From assembly GCA_031553005.1 (NCBI GenBank), contig JAVBMA010000066.1:1-64000 (forward strand): a DNA stretch of 64,000 bases, read 5' to 3'. The stretch comes from RGIG9379 sp031553005 (lineage in GTDB: Bacteria > Bacteroidota > Bacteroidia > Bacteroidales > Paludibacteraceae). How positions within the stretch are numbered: the stretch's first letter is position 1; each line of letters starts with the position of its first letter. Positions 17,212 through 26,303 of this stretch are shown one piece after another. The position numbers and the translations under genes are program-made. A model generated the notes under the pieces. The model was not told the DNA's origin. It saw only the letters and a list, made by a program, of their open reading frames with translations, and searched no databases.

Positions 17212-18246
17212 ATGATAAAATTCGCAGTCATAGGACAAGGCCACATAGGAAAACGACATGCAGAAATGGTTCGCAGGAATCCTGACTCGGAATTAGTTGC
17301 AGTCTGTGATATCCTTCCAAAAGAAAAATTAGGGCAGGAGGAGATAAAAGAACCGTTTTTCAATGATATAGATGCGCTCTTGGATGCAAATCTCCCTATT
17401 GATGTGGTCTGTATATGCACTCCTAACGGTTTTCATGCCGAATATGCAATCAAAGCGCTTTCAAAAAAACATCATGTAGTATTGGAAAAGCCGATTGCAC
17501 TTACAACAGCCGATGCCGAAAAAATTATCTTTAAATCTCTGGAAGTTTCGCGCCATGTATTTTGCGTAATGCAAAACCGCTATTCCCCTCCGTCCGTATG
17601 GCTAAAGGAGATAATCGACAACAAAAAACTGGGTAATATATATATGGTGCAACTGAACTGTTACTGGAACAGGGACGAGCGTTATTACAAACCCGGAAAC
17701 TGGCACGGCGATGCAAAATTAGATGGTGGAACGCTGTTTACTCAGTTTTCACATTTCATAGATATTATGTATTGGTTGTTCGGGGACATCACTAATATTC
17801 GCGGAAATTTTCATGACTTTTCCCATAAAAACCTGACCGATTTTGAAGACAGCGGTATTGTATCTTTTGATTTCATAAACGGAGGAATGGGTTCGTTAAA
17901 TTACTCCACATCCGTATGGGATACCAATCTGGAAAGCAGTATTACTATTATCGGAGAAAAAGGGACTGTTAAAATTGCCGGACAATATATGAACGAAGTC
18001 GAATATTGTCATATCAAAGATTATCAAATGCCCGAATTGGCTCCATCCAACCCGCCTAACGATTATGGCGCCTATAAAGGTTCGGCGCAAAATCATCACT
18101 ATGTTATACAGAACGTAGTGGAAAAACTGCAAGAGAAAGGAAGCATTTCGACCAATGTACTCGAAGGTCTCAAAGTGATTGATATTATCGAACGCATTTA
18201 TAAAGAAAGAGACTTACACTGGAAGAAGGTGAAAGTTGAAAAGTGA
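17212..18246 (+). CDS. Gfo/Idh/MocA family sugar-nucleotide oxidoreductase (WbpB-like)
   Basis: A 344-residue NAD(P)-dependent oxidoreductase. The N-terminal Rossmann motif is GQGHIGKRHAEMV (residues 8-20). CICTPNGFHAEYAIKALSKK is followed by the EKPIALT signature containing the conserved Lys, and the C-terminal alpha/beta domain carries GGTLFTQFSHFID with the catalytic-site His. WbpB-type enzymes oxidise the 3-hydroxyl of UDP-GlcNAcA to give the keto substrate for the aminotransferase encoded 1.8 kb upstream. No UDP-GlcNAc 6-dehydrogenase (WbpA) is in the window. The final residues VKVEK come from a GTGAAAG-type repeat. Confidence 0.85.
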   Translation: MIKFAVIGQGHIGKRHAEMVRRNPDSELVAVCDILPKEKLGQEEIKEPFFNDIDALLDANLPIDVVCICTPNGFHAEYAIKALSKKHHVVLEKPIALTTADAEKIIFKSLEVSRHVFCVMQNRYSPPSVWLKEIIDNKKLGNIYMVQLNCYWNRDERYYKPGNWHGDAKLDGGTLFTQFSHFIDIMYWLFGDITNIRGNFHDFSHKNLTDFEDSGIVSFDFINGGMGSLNYSTSVWDTNLESSITIIGEKGTVKIAGQYMNEVEYCHIKDYQMPELAPSNPPNDYGAYKGSAQNHHYVIQNVVEKLQEKGSISTNVLEGLKVIDIIERIYKERDLHWKKVKVEK

Positions 18247-18293
18247 AAGGTAGGAGTTGAACATTTTTTCTGTTTTTAAGGTTTATATGACAA

Positions 18294-18908
18294 ATGAATA
18301 ACACTATTACCCTCGTTATATTGATTATTACCTGCTTAATTTCCATTATTTGTTTCAAAAACAGGAAATGGTTTAACAGGTTACAATTTAATGCGTACCA
18401 GATTGTCAGGAAAAAGCAATATTACCGGTTGCTTTCCCATGGCTTTGTTCATGGCAACTGGACTCATCTGCTAATTAATATGCTGGTCTTTTTTTCCTTC
18501 GGAGGAGCAGTCGAAACTTATTATACTAAATATGCAATAGGAGGAAGCGCCGCTTATCTTGCCCTTTATCTCCTGACAATTCCGGCATCTTCGCTTTTAT
18601 CACTAAAAAAATATAAAGACAATCCGGCATACAACGCCGTAGGAGCATCCGGAGCAGTTAATGCGGTTATCTTTTCCTTTGTTTTTCTGGACCCTTGGCG
18701 CAAACTATACCTGTTTTTTGCCCTGCCTATTCCCGGCATTGTTTTTGGAGGACTCTATTTGTGGTACTCATATGCAATGTCTAAAAAAGAGAACGATGGG
18801 ATAGGGCATGATGCACATTTTCTGGGCGCTATTTTCGGAGTGATATTTACAGCAATATTTATACCGGATTCATTCTCCAACTTTTTTACTCGTCTGGTTG
18901 ATTTCTGA
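18294..18908 (+). CDS. Rhomboid family intramembrane serine protease
   Basis: A 204-residue protein with about six hydrophobic helices. The HGFVHGNWTHLLINM segment (H54, H59, N62) is the rhomboid L1/TM2 motif. The catalytic serine lies in GASGAV (S119) and the catalytic histidine in GHDAHFLGA (H175). Rhomboids cleave transmembrane substrates within the bilayer; the target here is unknown. It begins 47 bases after the polysaccharide locus and likely is not part of it functionally. Confidence 0.9.
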   Translation: MNNTITLVILIITCLISIICFKNRKWFNRLQFNAYQIVRKKQYYRLLSHGFVHGNWTHLLINMLVFFSFGGAVETYYTKYAIGGSAAYLALYLLTIPASSLLSLKKYKDNPAYNAVGASGAVNAVIFSFVFLDPWRKLYLFFALPIPGIVFGGLYLWYSYAMSKKENDGIGHDAHFLGAIFGVIFTAIFIPDSFSNFFTRLVDF

Positions 18909-18955
18909 GAAAAAATCTGTGCCAAGATATATTTTAGAAACCTAATACAACAATT

Positions 18956-19537
18956 ATGAAACATTTAATTATTTATGCTCACCCGTTTGAAGGTAGTTTC
19001 TGCAATGCCGTTATGCAAGCCTATGAAGAAAGCCTGATAGCAAACCTCCATCAGGTGAAAATAAGAAACTTATATGCTATCGAATTTGATCCTGTTCTGG
19101 ATAGCGCCGAACTGCTCGATTTGGAAAAAGGGATTATCGGCCCCGATGTCAGGCAGGAACAAGAATACATAGAGTGGGCTGATGTTGTTAACTTCATTTA
19201 CCCCATGTGGTGGTCGGGAATGCCAGCCATCTTGAAAGGATACATTGAACGTGTATTTTGCGAGGGATTTGCCTACCGAATTACCGAAAACGGTTCAATG
19301 GGATTGCTTACCGATAAAAAGGTTTTTATCCTAAGTACAATGGGAAATACCAAACCTTACAGCGAACAGCACGGCATACTCGAAGCAATCAAAATAATAG
19401 AAGATAATTCGGTTTTCGAATATTGCGGAATGGAGGTCATAAAACATAAATTCATAGAAGGTATTACTTTTTCAACTTACGAAGAACGCCTTAAAATACT
19501 GGAACATATAAAGAAAATGGTTCCCCGTTTCTTTTGA
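18956..19537 (+). CDS. NAD(P)H:quinone oxidoreductase-like flavodoxin-fold protein
   Basis: A 193-residue flavoprotein of the KefF/MdaB/NQO1 type (flavodoxin_2). The N-terminus LIIYAHPFEGSFCNAVMQAY is the FMN/FAD phosphate loop, and YPMWWSGMPAILKGYIERVF is the isoalloxazine-binding signature. Members reduce quinones or small electrophiles with two electrons. It is cytoplasmic, starts 48 bases after the rhomboid gene and may share its transcript. Confidence 0.88.
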   Translation: MKHLIIYAHPFEGSFCNAVMQAYEESLIANLHQVKIRNLYAIEFDPVLDSAELLDLEKGIIGPDVRQEQEYIEWADVVNFIYPMWWSGMPAILKGYIERVFCEGFAYRITENGSMGLLTDKKVFILSTMGNTKPYSEQHGILEAIKIIEDNSVFEYCGMEVIKHKFIEGITFSTYEERLKILEHIKKMVPRFF

Positions 19538-19710
19538 GTTGACAATACTGGAAAATGTAAGATATTAATATTTTATTGCCGGACTTTTTGAATGGATTTT
19601 ACACCATCAGAAAGTCCGTTTTTTTATTCCTGAATGCTCCTGATTTTTCTGATTGAATCTGCTTTATCGGGATTATGTTTTAGGAAATGAAGTTGTTTAG
19701 AATAAATCCT

Positions 19711-19718
19711 TACTTTTG
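19711..19718 (+). promoter_or_regulatory. Bacteroidota-type -7 box upstream of yjdM
   Basis: TACTTTTG fits the TAnnTTTG consensus of Bacteroidota housekeeping promoters and lies 24 bases before the ATG at 19742. A TTG at 19693-19695 is present, but its 15-base spacing is short of the usual ~19. Confidence 0.45.
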
Positions 19719-19741
19719 CACCGAATTAAAACAATATATTT

Positions 19742-20077
19742 ATGAGTGAAATTTCAAACTGTCCGTTATGCAAAATGGATAATACTTATTTCGACGGAGC
19801 ATTATGTATTTGTCCCGATTGCGGTCATGAATGGGTAGAAGGCGAAGAACAAGAAGGTTTGGACGAAACCCAATCAAAAGATTCCAACGGCAATATTTTA
19901 GAGAATGGCGATTCGGTGACCGTTATTAAAGACCTTCCGGTAAGAGGCTCTTCTATGGTGATTAAACAAGGAACAAAAGTTAAAAGCATTCGCCTGACAG
20001 AAAATCCCGATGAAGTGGATTGCAAAATAGAAGGTAGCAGCATCGTACTAAAAACATGCTTTTTGAAAAAATCATAA
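19742..20077 (+). CDS. yjdM: YjdM (PhnA-like) zinc-ribbon protein
   Basis: A 111-residue small cytoplasmic protein. The N-terminal zinc ribbon has CPLC (with N-terminal Cys8-Cys11) and CICPDCGHEW. The C-terminal SH3-like half contains DSNGNILENGDSVTVIKDL and KQGTKVKSIRL, the PhnA/YjdM signature. Despite the old phn name the family is not established to act on phosphonates. It stands alone with its own likely promoter and is followed by a long palindrome. Confidence 0.9.
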   Translation: MSEISNCPLCKMDNTYFDGALCICPDCGHEWVEGEEQEGLDETQSKDSNGNILENGDSVTVIKDLPVRGSSMVIKQGTKVKSIRLTENPDEVDCKIEGSSIVLKTCFLKKS

Positions 20078-20111
20078 TACTTTCTTTCCCCTAGTAAAGA
20101 CATATATTAAA

Positions 20112-20222
20112 AGCACGCAGATGACACAGATTTTATAGATTAACGCAGAAAGATTCATAATACACAGACTTTTACAATATAGAATCTGTGTAAATCTATA
20201 AAATCCATGTCATCTGCGTGCT
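20112..20222. repeat. Long palindromic repeat (30-bp arms) that supplies a stop codon
   Basis: The arms 20112-20141 and 20193-20222 are inverted copies with two mismatches and start AGCACGCAGATGACA. The right arm overlaps the 3' end of the convergent GNAT gene, so its last codons (ARR and stop) are made of repeat sequence. It may also act as a bidirectional terminator. Confidence 0.88.
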
Positions 20223-20761
20223 AAATACTCTTTCCACTCTTTTTTAGTAATACGGCTGATATGTTCCGTACGAATATCATTCAACAAGGGCCAAGGCTTG
20301 TCTGTCTCCGTATGATGGTAACGGAAACCACATTTTTCCTGTACTCGTTTCGATTTTTCATTTCCGGCAAAATACCCACACCATAATGTAGTCAGTTTTA
20401 AATTTTCGAAACCATAACGCATGATTTCACGTGTTGCTTCGGGTATTAATCCTTTTCCCCAATAAGGAACACCAATCCAATACCCAATTTCGCCTTCATC
20501 TTTTCCTATCGGAAAGTTGCTTGCCGGGCCTCTATGCAATCCGATGCAACCAACAGCTATATCCTCATCTTTCAAAGTAACAGCAAATACTCCTTCCTGT
20601 GCAAAAATAGTACGGATAATTTCAGCGCTTTCTTCAATACTCTTGTGAGGCGGCCATCCGGCAACAGGGCCAACCCGTTCATCTTTGGCATATTTATATA
20701 AACTTTCCGCATCCGTTTCCTTCCACGGACGCAAAACAAGCCTTTCCGTTTTTAAAATCAT
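20210..20761 (-). CDS. GNAT family N-acetyltransferase (RimJ/RimL-like)
   Basis: A 183-residue acetyltransferase. It begins ILKTERLVLRPWKETDAESLY, the typical Acetyltransf_3 start. The acetyl-CoA region is EIGYWIGVPYWGKGLIPEAT, followed by GYFAGNEKSKRVQEKCGF. This resembles enzymes acetylating N-terminal alpha-amines or small molecules; the substrate is unknown. The final residues are encoded by the palindromic repeat at 20193-20222. Confidence 0.88.
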   Translation of the reverse strand: MILKTERLVLRPWKETDAESLYKYAKDERVGPVAGWPPHKSIEESAEIIRTIFAQEGVFAVTLKDEDIAVGCIGLHRGPASNFPIGKDEGEIGYWIGVPYWGKGLIPEATREIMRYGFENLKLTTLWCGYFAGNEKSKRVQEKCGFRYHHTETDKPWPLLNDIRTEHISRITKKEWKEYLARR

Positions 20762-20886
20762 ATTGTTTCAATTTTTTCAAAATTATAAATACAAAGATAA
20801 TACTAAAACAATAAGATAGATAAAAAACAAAAGTCCTGACTTCTTTGGAAATCAAGACTTTGTACTACTTTTCTCAAAATTTTTTG

Positions 20887-20960
20887 TGACCCCGACAGGA
20901 TTCAAACCTGTAACCTTTTGATCCGTAGTCAAATACTCTATTCAGTTGAGCTACGGGGCC
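20887..20960 (-). tRNA. tRNA-Arg (anticodon ACG)
   Basis: On the minus strand a full cloverleaf forms: acceptor GGCCCCG pairs with CGGGGTC (one G-U), the D arm is GCTC/GAGT, the anticodon stem TTTGA/TCAAA encloses loop CTACGGA with anticodon ACG, and the T arm ACAGG/CCTGT encloses TTTGAAT. The discriminator is A and CCA is not encoded. Anticodon ACG reads CGN arginine codons after A34 deamination. Confidence 0.95.
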
Positions 20961-21035
20961 ATCTTGTCGTTTTTCAATCGTGATGCAAAAGTACTCTTTT
21001 TTTTTCTATTCTGCAAGCATGAACATGAAAAAATA

Positions 21036-23345
21036 TTATTTTTCTATCAATTTATTATTAAATAGCAAAAACCCAATGTTTATCCCTAAGTTCCAATTGC
21101 CTTTGGGAAAACTGTAATTATTGACGTATGCACTGATTGACAGTATATTAAATTGAGCAACCAACGATAACTCATTAATATATTCCGTTTTTTCCAAGAA
21201 ATCCCCATAAACAGGTTCAAATTGACTATTCGGATATATCGGGCGCATAGGAAGAAAAAGATAACTTTCCAACCTTAAATGCAACTGGTTATTAATACGG
21301 AATATGGGTTTTACTCCGACAGCCGCATATATATTTGCCCTGAAAGCGGGATTATAGACTGTTTTCGAATGATTAGTAGGAGTAAATGCCGGAGTTTGCA
21401 ACATCGTCTCCGTATAATTATTTCCCAACCGCTTACTGGAATTGACTCCTTCGGCATATGTTCCCAGAACAAATCTTTTAGAAAGATTAAAATATTGGTC
21501 GTATGTAGCAGAAAGCTGCACCCATGAGCATTTATTTTCCTGATCATCAACATTTAATTCTCCATTTGAATCCAAAGAATACTCATCATAATATTCCTTT
21601 CCCAAGACATACTGGAACGTCATGGAAGCGGCTTTCCCTGCGGTCGGGTATTGTTTTTGCACAAAAGAGCTTTGGTCGAATTTAGCCGACAATACTCCCA
21701 GTTTATAAACCGTCTTATCCTTGTTTTCCATTTTCGTATACGGTCCGTAATATTCGTCATTTATTCGCCCATATCCACCTCCAATCTCCATTTTTCCACT
21801 CATTAAAAAAGGAAATCCCCATTTTATTTTACTGAAAATTTCATACGTTGACGCTTCGGACGAAATATCCGTTTCGTAAAAAGGCTGTTGACTTTTATAG
21901 TATGAAAAAATATGCATATTCCCAATAAATTTCAGGTACATGGGCAGGAAAGTAGGCAAGTCGATACGTGTCTGGAAAAAAAGGTTATTATAAAAAAAGC
22001 CGATCTGCCCGTTCAGGAGTAAATCGTAGGCAAAATAATATATTCCCTGATATTCCAATCCAAAATAAAGCTCATTGGAGGTAGACGACGATATATTACC
22101 ACCAACTCCGATCAGAATATTATCCTCGATCTTCACATCCAACACCAAGTCAAATGCATTTGTCTCCTTATTAAAAACCGCATGAGGGACTATTTCCGAA
22201 AATTTCTTATCGGATAATAACTTGAAATAGTTTTGTTTGAAACTTTCCAGATCAAAATATTCATTCTTATGGTGAAATGTTTTTGAGATATAAGCCTTTT
22301 GACTAGGGTCAACACCTTGAATATGAATATCTTTAAATTCAAGATTAGGTAGGGTAGAACGGAAATTCCTTCTTCTTAATTCAACATTTTCAGGACTAAC
22401 AAACCTCGGTACGGATGCTTTTATCTCACTCATCCTGTTCATGGTCGAATCATACCCTATTTTGCTCAAATTTAGAACCTTATCAAAATCTAATAATCCG
22501 ATATCATGAAATTTGAAATTAAGCAATATACCTTTTCCTTCCGGAATAGAGTAGTCGGTCTTGTTCATAATCATATTTTCCAACTGAAGCGCAATATCCG
22601 ATTCATTTGGCTCTAAAGGATTGGAAGCAACCGAACTTCCAATAATATAATCCGGATTAAAATCGGATTCCATTACATTCACCGGAAAATTATTATAAAT
22701 TCCGCCATCAAATAACAACCTGCCATTTATCATTATCGGTTTAAATACAATCGGAAATGTCATAGAAGTACGGATGGCATCGCCAAGGTCTCCGTCAGCA
22801 AGTACAACAGGCTCTTTCTGATATATATCGGAAGCAACACACCTGAAGGGAACGAACAAATTATCAAAATTATTTTTACATACGGCCGTGGCTTGGGAAA
22901 ACAGTTTCAGGAATGCAAAATTCATCTGGACAGGAGAGATAAAGCTCGAAGGTAAAAAGTGAGCTTTGAATGTCAACGAGTCGGTAACACTTACCTTTAC
23001 ATTTACAAATTCCGGAGTAGGGTCATTCTTTTTGAAATAATAAGTAGAGTTTTCATCAATCGTCCCCTTTTGCCAAGAAAGAAATTCGTCCGATTGTATA
23101 AGAGTTTCCATTTCGTCGGGCGAATACCCCATTGCATACAACGAACCGATAATAGCTCCCATTGAGGTTCCGGCAATATAATCAATCGGTACGCCTTCCT
23201 CTTCCAATGCCCTGATCACTCCGATATGGGCGCATCCTTTTGCTCCGCCGCCGCTAAGCACCAGACCTACCTTCTGTGCACTCAAAGTGGAATAGGAGAG
23301 AAGCACTATGAATATCAAGATGAAAGCACCGGAAAATTTTTGCAT
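21036..23345 (-). CDS. Patatin-like phospholipase fused to an outer-membrane beta-barrel
   Basis: A 769-residue exported protein. Residues 1-23 form a signal peptide ending at SAQ. The patatin domain follows: oxyanion loop SGGGAKGCAHIG (31-42), nucleophile S61 in GTSMG, and the catalytic Asp in DGGIYNNFPV. A POTRA-like stretch (near FKDIHIQGVDPSQ) precedes a C-terminal 16-strand-type barrel of the surface-antigen family, as in PlpD-type (type Vd) autotransporters and Bacteroidota homologues. It would hydrolyse phospholipids at the cell surface or in the periplasm. It is downstream of htpG but separated by a terminator-like hairpin. Confidence 0.9.
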   Translation of the reverse strand: MQKFSGAFILIFIVLLSYSTLSAQKVGLVLSGGGAKGCAHIGVIRALEEEGVPIDYIAGTSMGAIIGSLYAMGYSPDEMETLIQSDEFLSWQKGTIDENSTYYFKKNDPTPEFVNVKVSVTDSLTFKAHFLPSSFISPVQMNFAFLKLFSQATAVCKNNFDNLFVPFRCVASDIYQKEPVVLADGDLGDAIRTSMTFPIVFKPIMINGRLLFDGGIYNNFPVNVMESDFNPDYIIGSSVASNPLEPNESDIALQLENMIMNKTDYSIPEGKGILLNFKFHDIGLLDFDKVLNLSKIGYDSTMNRMSEIKASVPRFVSPENVELRRRNFRSTLPNLEFKDIHIQGVDPSQKAYISKTFHHKNEYFDLESFKQNYFKLLSDKKFSEIVPHAVFNKETNAFDLVLDVKIEDNILIGVGGNISSSTSNELYFGLEYQGIYYFAYDLLLNGQIGFFYNNLFFQTRIDLPTFLPMYLKFIGNMHIFSYYKSQQPFYETDISSEASTYEIFSKIKWGFPFLMSGKMEIGGGYGRINDEYYGPYTKMENKDKTVYKLGVLSAKFDQSSFVQKQYPTAGKAASMTFQYVLGKEYYDEYSLDSNGELNVDDQENKCSWVQLSATYDQYFNLSKRFVLGTYAEGVNSSKRLGNNYTETMLQTPAFTPTNHSKTVYNPAFRANIYAAVGVKPIFRINNQLHLRLESYLFLPMRPIYPNSQFEPVYGDFLEKTEYINELSLVAQFNILSISAYVNNYSFPKGNWNLGINIGFLLFNNKLIEK

Positions 23346-23429
23346 ATTATAATAAAGTACGAAAATAAATTTTTATTAGAATGATTTAGCCGAATCACAA
23401 AAATACGATTTTTTAAAGCTTATAAAACA

Positions 23430-23463
23430 ACGGGGACACAAAGTTTTTATTTTATGTCCCCGT
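23430..23463 (-). terminator. Hairpin after htpG
   Basis: ACGGGGACA (23430-23438) pairs perfectly with TGTCCCCGT (23455-23463) around a 16-base loop, just beyond the htpG stop and before the patatin gene on the same strand. The T-tract after the stem is weak. Confidence 0.6.
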
Positions 23464-23486
23464 CTGCTTGTTGTTCAACTTATTTA

Positions 23487-25538
23487 TTACAAGAGATTAA
23501 TGCTTCTTTTGATAAATGAACTTAACGATTCTCCTTTTAAGAGGTTATTTGCCAATAATGCCAAATCGACCAGTTGACGAACTTCGTTATTGCTTCTTGA
23601 AAATTCCTCATAAATTTCCTTCTCTTTTGAGCGGGCATCCGAAATTTTTGTTTCAATACCGCTGATTTCATCCTTTACTGCCTGATCCAGATCCGAATCG
23701 TTCTTATCTCCTTTCAATTCAGAACGTTTTTTCTCCAAATCGGAAATTTCAGAAGCGAATGGTGTTATTTTATTTTTACAAGACTCTTCTTCGCTTGTTA
23801 ATATCCTATTAATTAGAGGGTGTGCCGTATTGACTACAAGATTGAAAGAATCGGGCATATCGCCATAAAAACTCATCATTCCGCCGCCTTGACCTGCCGA
23901 CATTTCCTTCATCCGGCGCATAAATTCATTCTGGGTAATATATACCGGCTGATTATTCCCTTCCAGATTTTCAAATGTGACAATAAAGTTCATTTTGTCA
24001 TCCTGCGGAAGTTGTGCACTGAAAATTGCTGTCAAAGCATCTTGTTGCTCCGGCTCCAATGATATGGCTTTAGTGTCTCCCTTGGAAATCAATTTATCAA
24101 TTACATCGGAATCAACTCTCGTAAAACGGATTTTTCCTTCCGATTTTTGTTCCAACTGGCTGATAAAATGCACATCCAACTGCCCGTCCATAAGCAATAC
24201 ATCATATCCTTTCTCTGTTGCAGCATCAATATAAGTATGCTGATCTACCGGATTGGTAGTATACAGATATATAATATTGCCATCCTTGTCTTTGTGATTT
24301 TCCCCGACAAACGTTTTATACTCTTCCAGAGTGAAGTATTTTTTATCGGTATTTTTCAGAAGTACAAACTTTTCGGCACGTTCGGCAAACTTTTCGTCCG
24401 TAAGCATTCCATATTCGATAAATATCTTCAAATCGTCCCATTTGCTCTCGAAGTTGCTCCGTTCCTTATTGAAAATCTCCTGCAAACGGTCTGCAACCTT
24501 TTTGGTAATATGATTAGAAATCTTTTTCACATTGCTATCGCTCTGCAAATAGCTTCGAGAAACATTCAACGGAATATCCGGAGAATCGATCACACCATGC
24601 ATCAGAGTCAAGAATTCAGGAACAATCCCTTCTACCGAGTCGGTCACATATACCTGATTGTAATACAACTGGATCTTATTTTTCTGTATCTCAAAATTGC
24701 TTTTTATTTTAGGAAAATAGAGAACTCCTGTCAAGTTAAACGGATAGTCTACATTCAAATGAATATAAAACAACGGATCTTCGCTGAACGGATATAATTC
24801 CTTGTAAAATTTCTTATAATCTTCGTCTGTCAGGTCAGCAGGCTTGCGGGTCCATGCAGGTTGTGTATTATTAATAATATTGTCTTTGTCCGTTTCAACC
24901 TCTTTGCCGTCTTTCCACTCTTTTACTTTTCCGAAAGCGACCGGAATAGCAAGGAATTTGCAATATTTATTAAGCAACTCTTTTACCCTGTTTTCTTCCA
25001 GAAAATCCTTATTCTCATCATCAATATAAAGAACAATATCCGTACCTCTTTCAGCTTTCTCTACTTCTTCCATGGTGTACTCCGGTGTTCCGGTGCAACT
25101 CCATTTCATCGCTTTTGCTTCATCTTTGAAAGATTTGGTAATAATCTCAACCTTCTTGGAAACCATAAAAGAGGAATAAAAACCTAAACCGAAATGTCCG
25201 ATAATAGCATTAGCATCATTCTTATACTTTGTAAGAAATTCTTCTGCGCCGGAAAAAGCAATTTGATTAATATATTTATCAATCTCTTCTGCGGTCATCC
25301 CGATTCCATGATCCGAAATGGTCAATGTTCCCTTTTTCTTGTCAATCTTAACATGAACGGTAAGGTCTCCAAGTTCTCCCTTAAATTCGCCTACCGAAGC
25401 CAGTGTTTTCAGCTTCTGGGTTGCATCAACCGCATTCGAAACCAATTCACGAATAAATATCTCGTGATCACTATAAAGAAACTTTTTGATAATGGGGAAG
25501 ATATTATCCGTTGTAACCCCGATATTTCCTTTTTGCAT
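23487..25538 (-). CDS. htpG: Chaperone HtpG (Hsp90)
   Basis: A 683-residue Hsp90 homologue. The GHKL ATPase domain has SNAVDATQKL (with Asn in place of the more common Asn-Ala-Ser-Asp context kept as SNAVDA), ISDHGIGMT (nucleotide-binding Asp) and IGHFGLGFYSSFMV (lid glycines). The middle domain follows with RGTDIVLY and the LNVSRSYLQ segment, then a C-terminal dimerisation domain. It assists folding of client proteins in the cytoplasm with ATP. Length and organisation are normal; it stands as a single gene. Confidence 0.97.
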   Translation of the reverse strand: MQKGNIGVTTDNIFPIIKKFLYSDHEIFIRELVSNAVDATQKLKTLASVGEFKGELGDLTVHVKIDKKKGTLTISDHGIGMTAEEIDKYINQIAFSGAEEFLTKYKNDANAIIGHFGLGFYSSFMVSKKVEIITKSFKDEAKAMKWSCTGTPEYTMEEVEKAERGTDIVLYIDDENKDFLEENRVKELLNKYCKFLAIPVAFGKVKEWKDGKEVETDKDNIINNTQPAWTRKPADLTDEDYKKFYKELYPFSEDPLFYIHLNVDYPFNLTGVLYFPKIKSNFEIQKNKIQLYYNQVYVTDSVEGIVPEFLTLMHGVIDSPDIPLNVSRSYLQSDSNVKKISNHITKKVADRLQEIFNKERSNFESKWDDLKIFIEYGMLTDEKFAERAEKFVLLKNTDKKYFTLEEYKTFVGENHKDKDGNIIYLYTTNPVDQHTYIDAATEKGYDVLLMDGQLDVHFISQLEQKSEGKIRFTRVDSDVIDKLISKGDTKAISLEPEQQDALTAIFSAQLPQDDKMNFIVTFENLEGNNQPVYITQNEFMRRMKEMSAGQGGGMMSFYGDMPDSFNLVVNTAHPLINRILTSEEESCKNKITPFASEISDLEKKRSELKGDKNDSDLDQAVKDEISGIETKISDARSKEKEIYEEFSRSNNEVRQLVDLALLANNLLKGESLSSFIKRSINLL

Positions 25539-25870
25539 AATTGATAAAAACTTATTTTTATATGGTAAAACAATTTATTAATACTTATGTTCGGTTGTCT
25601 TTTTGAACTTATCCGGCAGACATTCAGACATCAGGATAAATCTTTAAAAAGCTAAATTATGACAATCCGATACTTATTTGGCTAACCGACCAAAAAAAAT
25701 GCCAAATACGTTTTAATGTCATTTTGACTGAATTTTTATTAAAAACATGTCAATTTTTCCCAAAGAATGACTATCATCCATTTGAGAAAAGTTACGTCAT
25801 CTGCATCGCGAATCTTTCCTTTATTGTTCTTTTTTTCTATCTTTACACACCGAAAAAACAATATTTAAAT
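25539..25870. other. Divergent promoter region between htpG and the DUF3127 gene
   Basis: About 330 AT-rich bases separate the two divergent genes. A TATCTTTA element at 25838-25845 resembles a Bacteroidota -7 box for the DUF3127 gene but has no clear TTG at the right spacing. No other structure was recognised. Confidence 0.4.
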
Positions 25871-26254
25871 ATGGAATTAAGTGGAAGAATTATAGCCGTA
25901 CTCCCAATGCAAAGCGGACAAGGGAAAAACGGAGAGTGGAAAAAACAGGAATATGTGTTGGAATATAATTCCGATTCTCAATATTCTAAAAAAGTATGTT
26001 TTAACCTTTGGGGAGATAAAATTGACCAATTTAACATAAAGGAAGGACAAAACCTGGCTGTCAGCTTTGATATAGATTGCCGCGAATACCAAGGCCGTTG
26101 GTATAACGACATACGGGCATGGAAAGTGGTTGAACAACATGCCGCAATGACTGCCGATGTCCCTTCATTTGCCGGAACCAATGTTCCACCGCCATTCACA
26201 GTTCAGGACATGCCTGCCGAAAGCGGAGACTCTCTGAGCGATCTTCCTTTTTAA
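25871..26254 (+). CDS. DUF3127 domain protein
   Basis: A 127-residue protein typical of Bacteroidota. It begins MELSGRIIAVLPMQSGQGKN and contains KKQEYVLEYN, VCFNLWGDKIDQF and YNDIRAWKV, then an acidic tail ending SDLPF. That is the arrangement of an OB-fold protein; the SDLPF tail recalls the acidic tip of single-stranded DNA-binding proteins, so a role in nucleic-acid binding is plausible but inferred. The ORF is open 49 codons further upstream, but that stretch looks non-coding, so I use the ATG at 25871. Confidence 0.82.
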   Translation: MELSGRIIAVLPMQSGQGKNGEWKKQEYVLEYNSDSQYSKKVCFNLWGDKIDQFNIKEGQNLAVSFDIDCREYQGRWYNDIRAWKVVEQHAAMTADVPSFAGTNVPPPFTVQDMPAESGDSLSDLPF

Positions 26255-26303
26255 ATAAACAAGGTATCATGCTATATATGATTACCTACTTTATTCATAT
26301 CCA

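Noticed and set aside
24147..24797. A 216-codon open frame antisense to htpG
   Set aside because: It lies wholly within the strongly conserved htpG coding region on the other strand and has no family signature; a by-product of htpG codon use.
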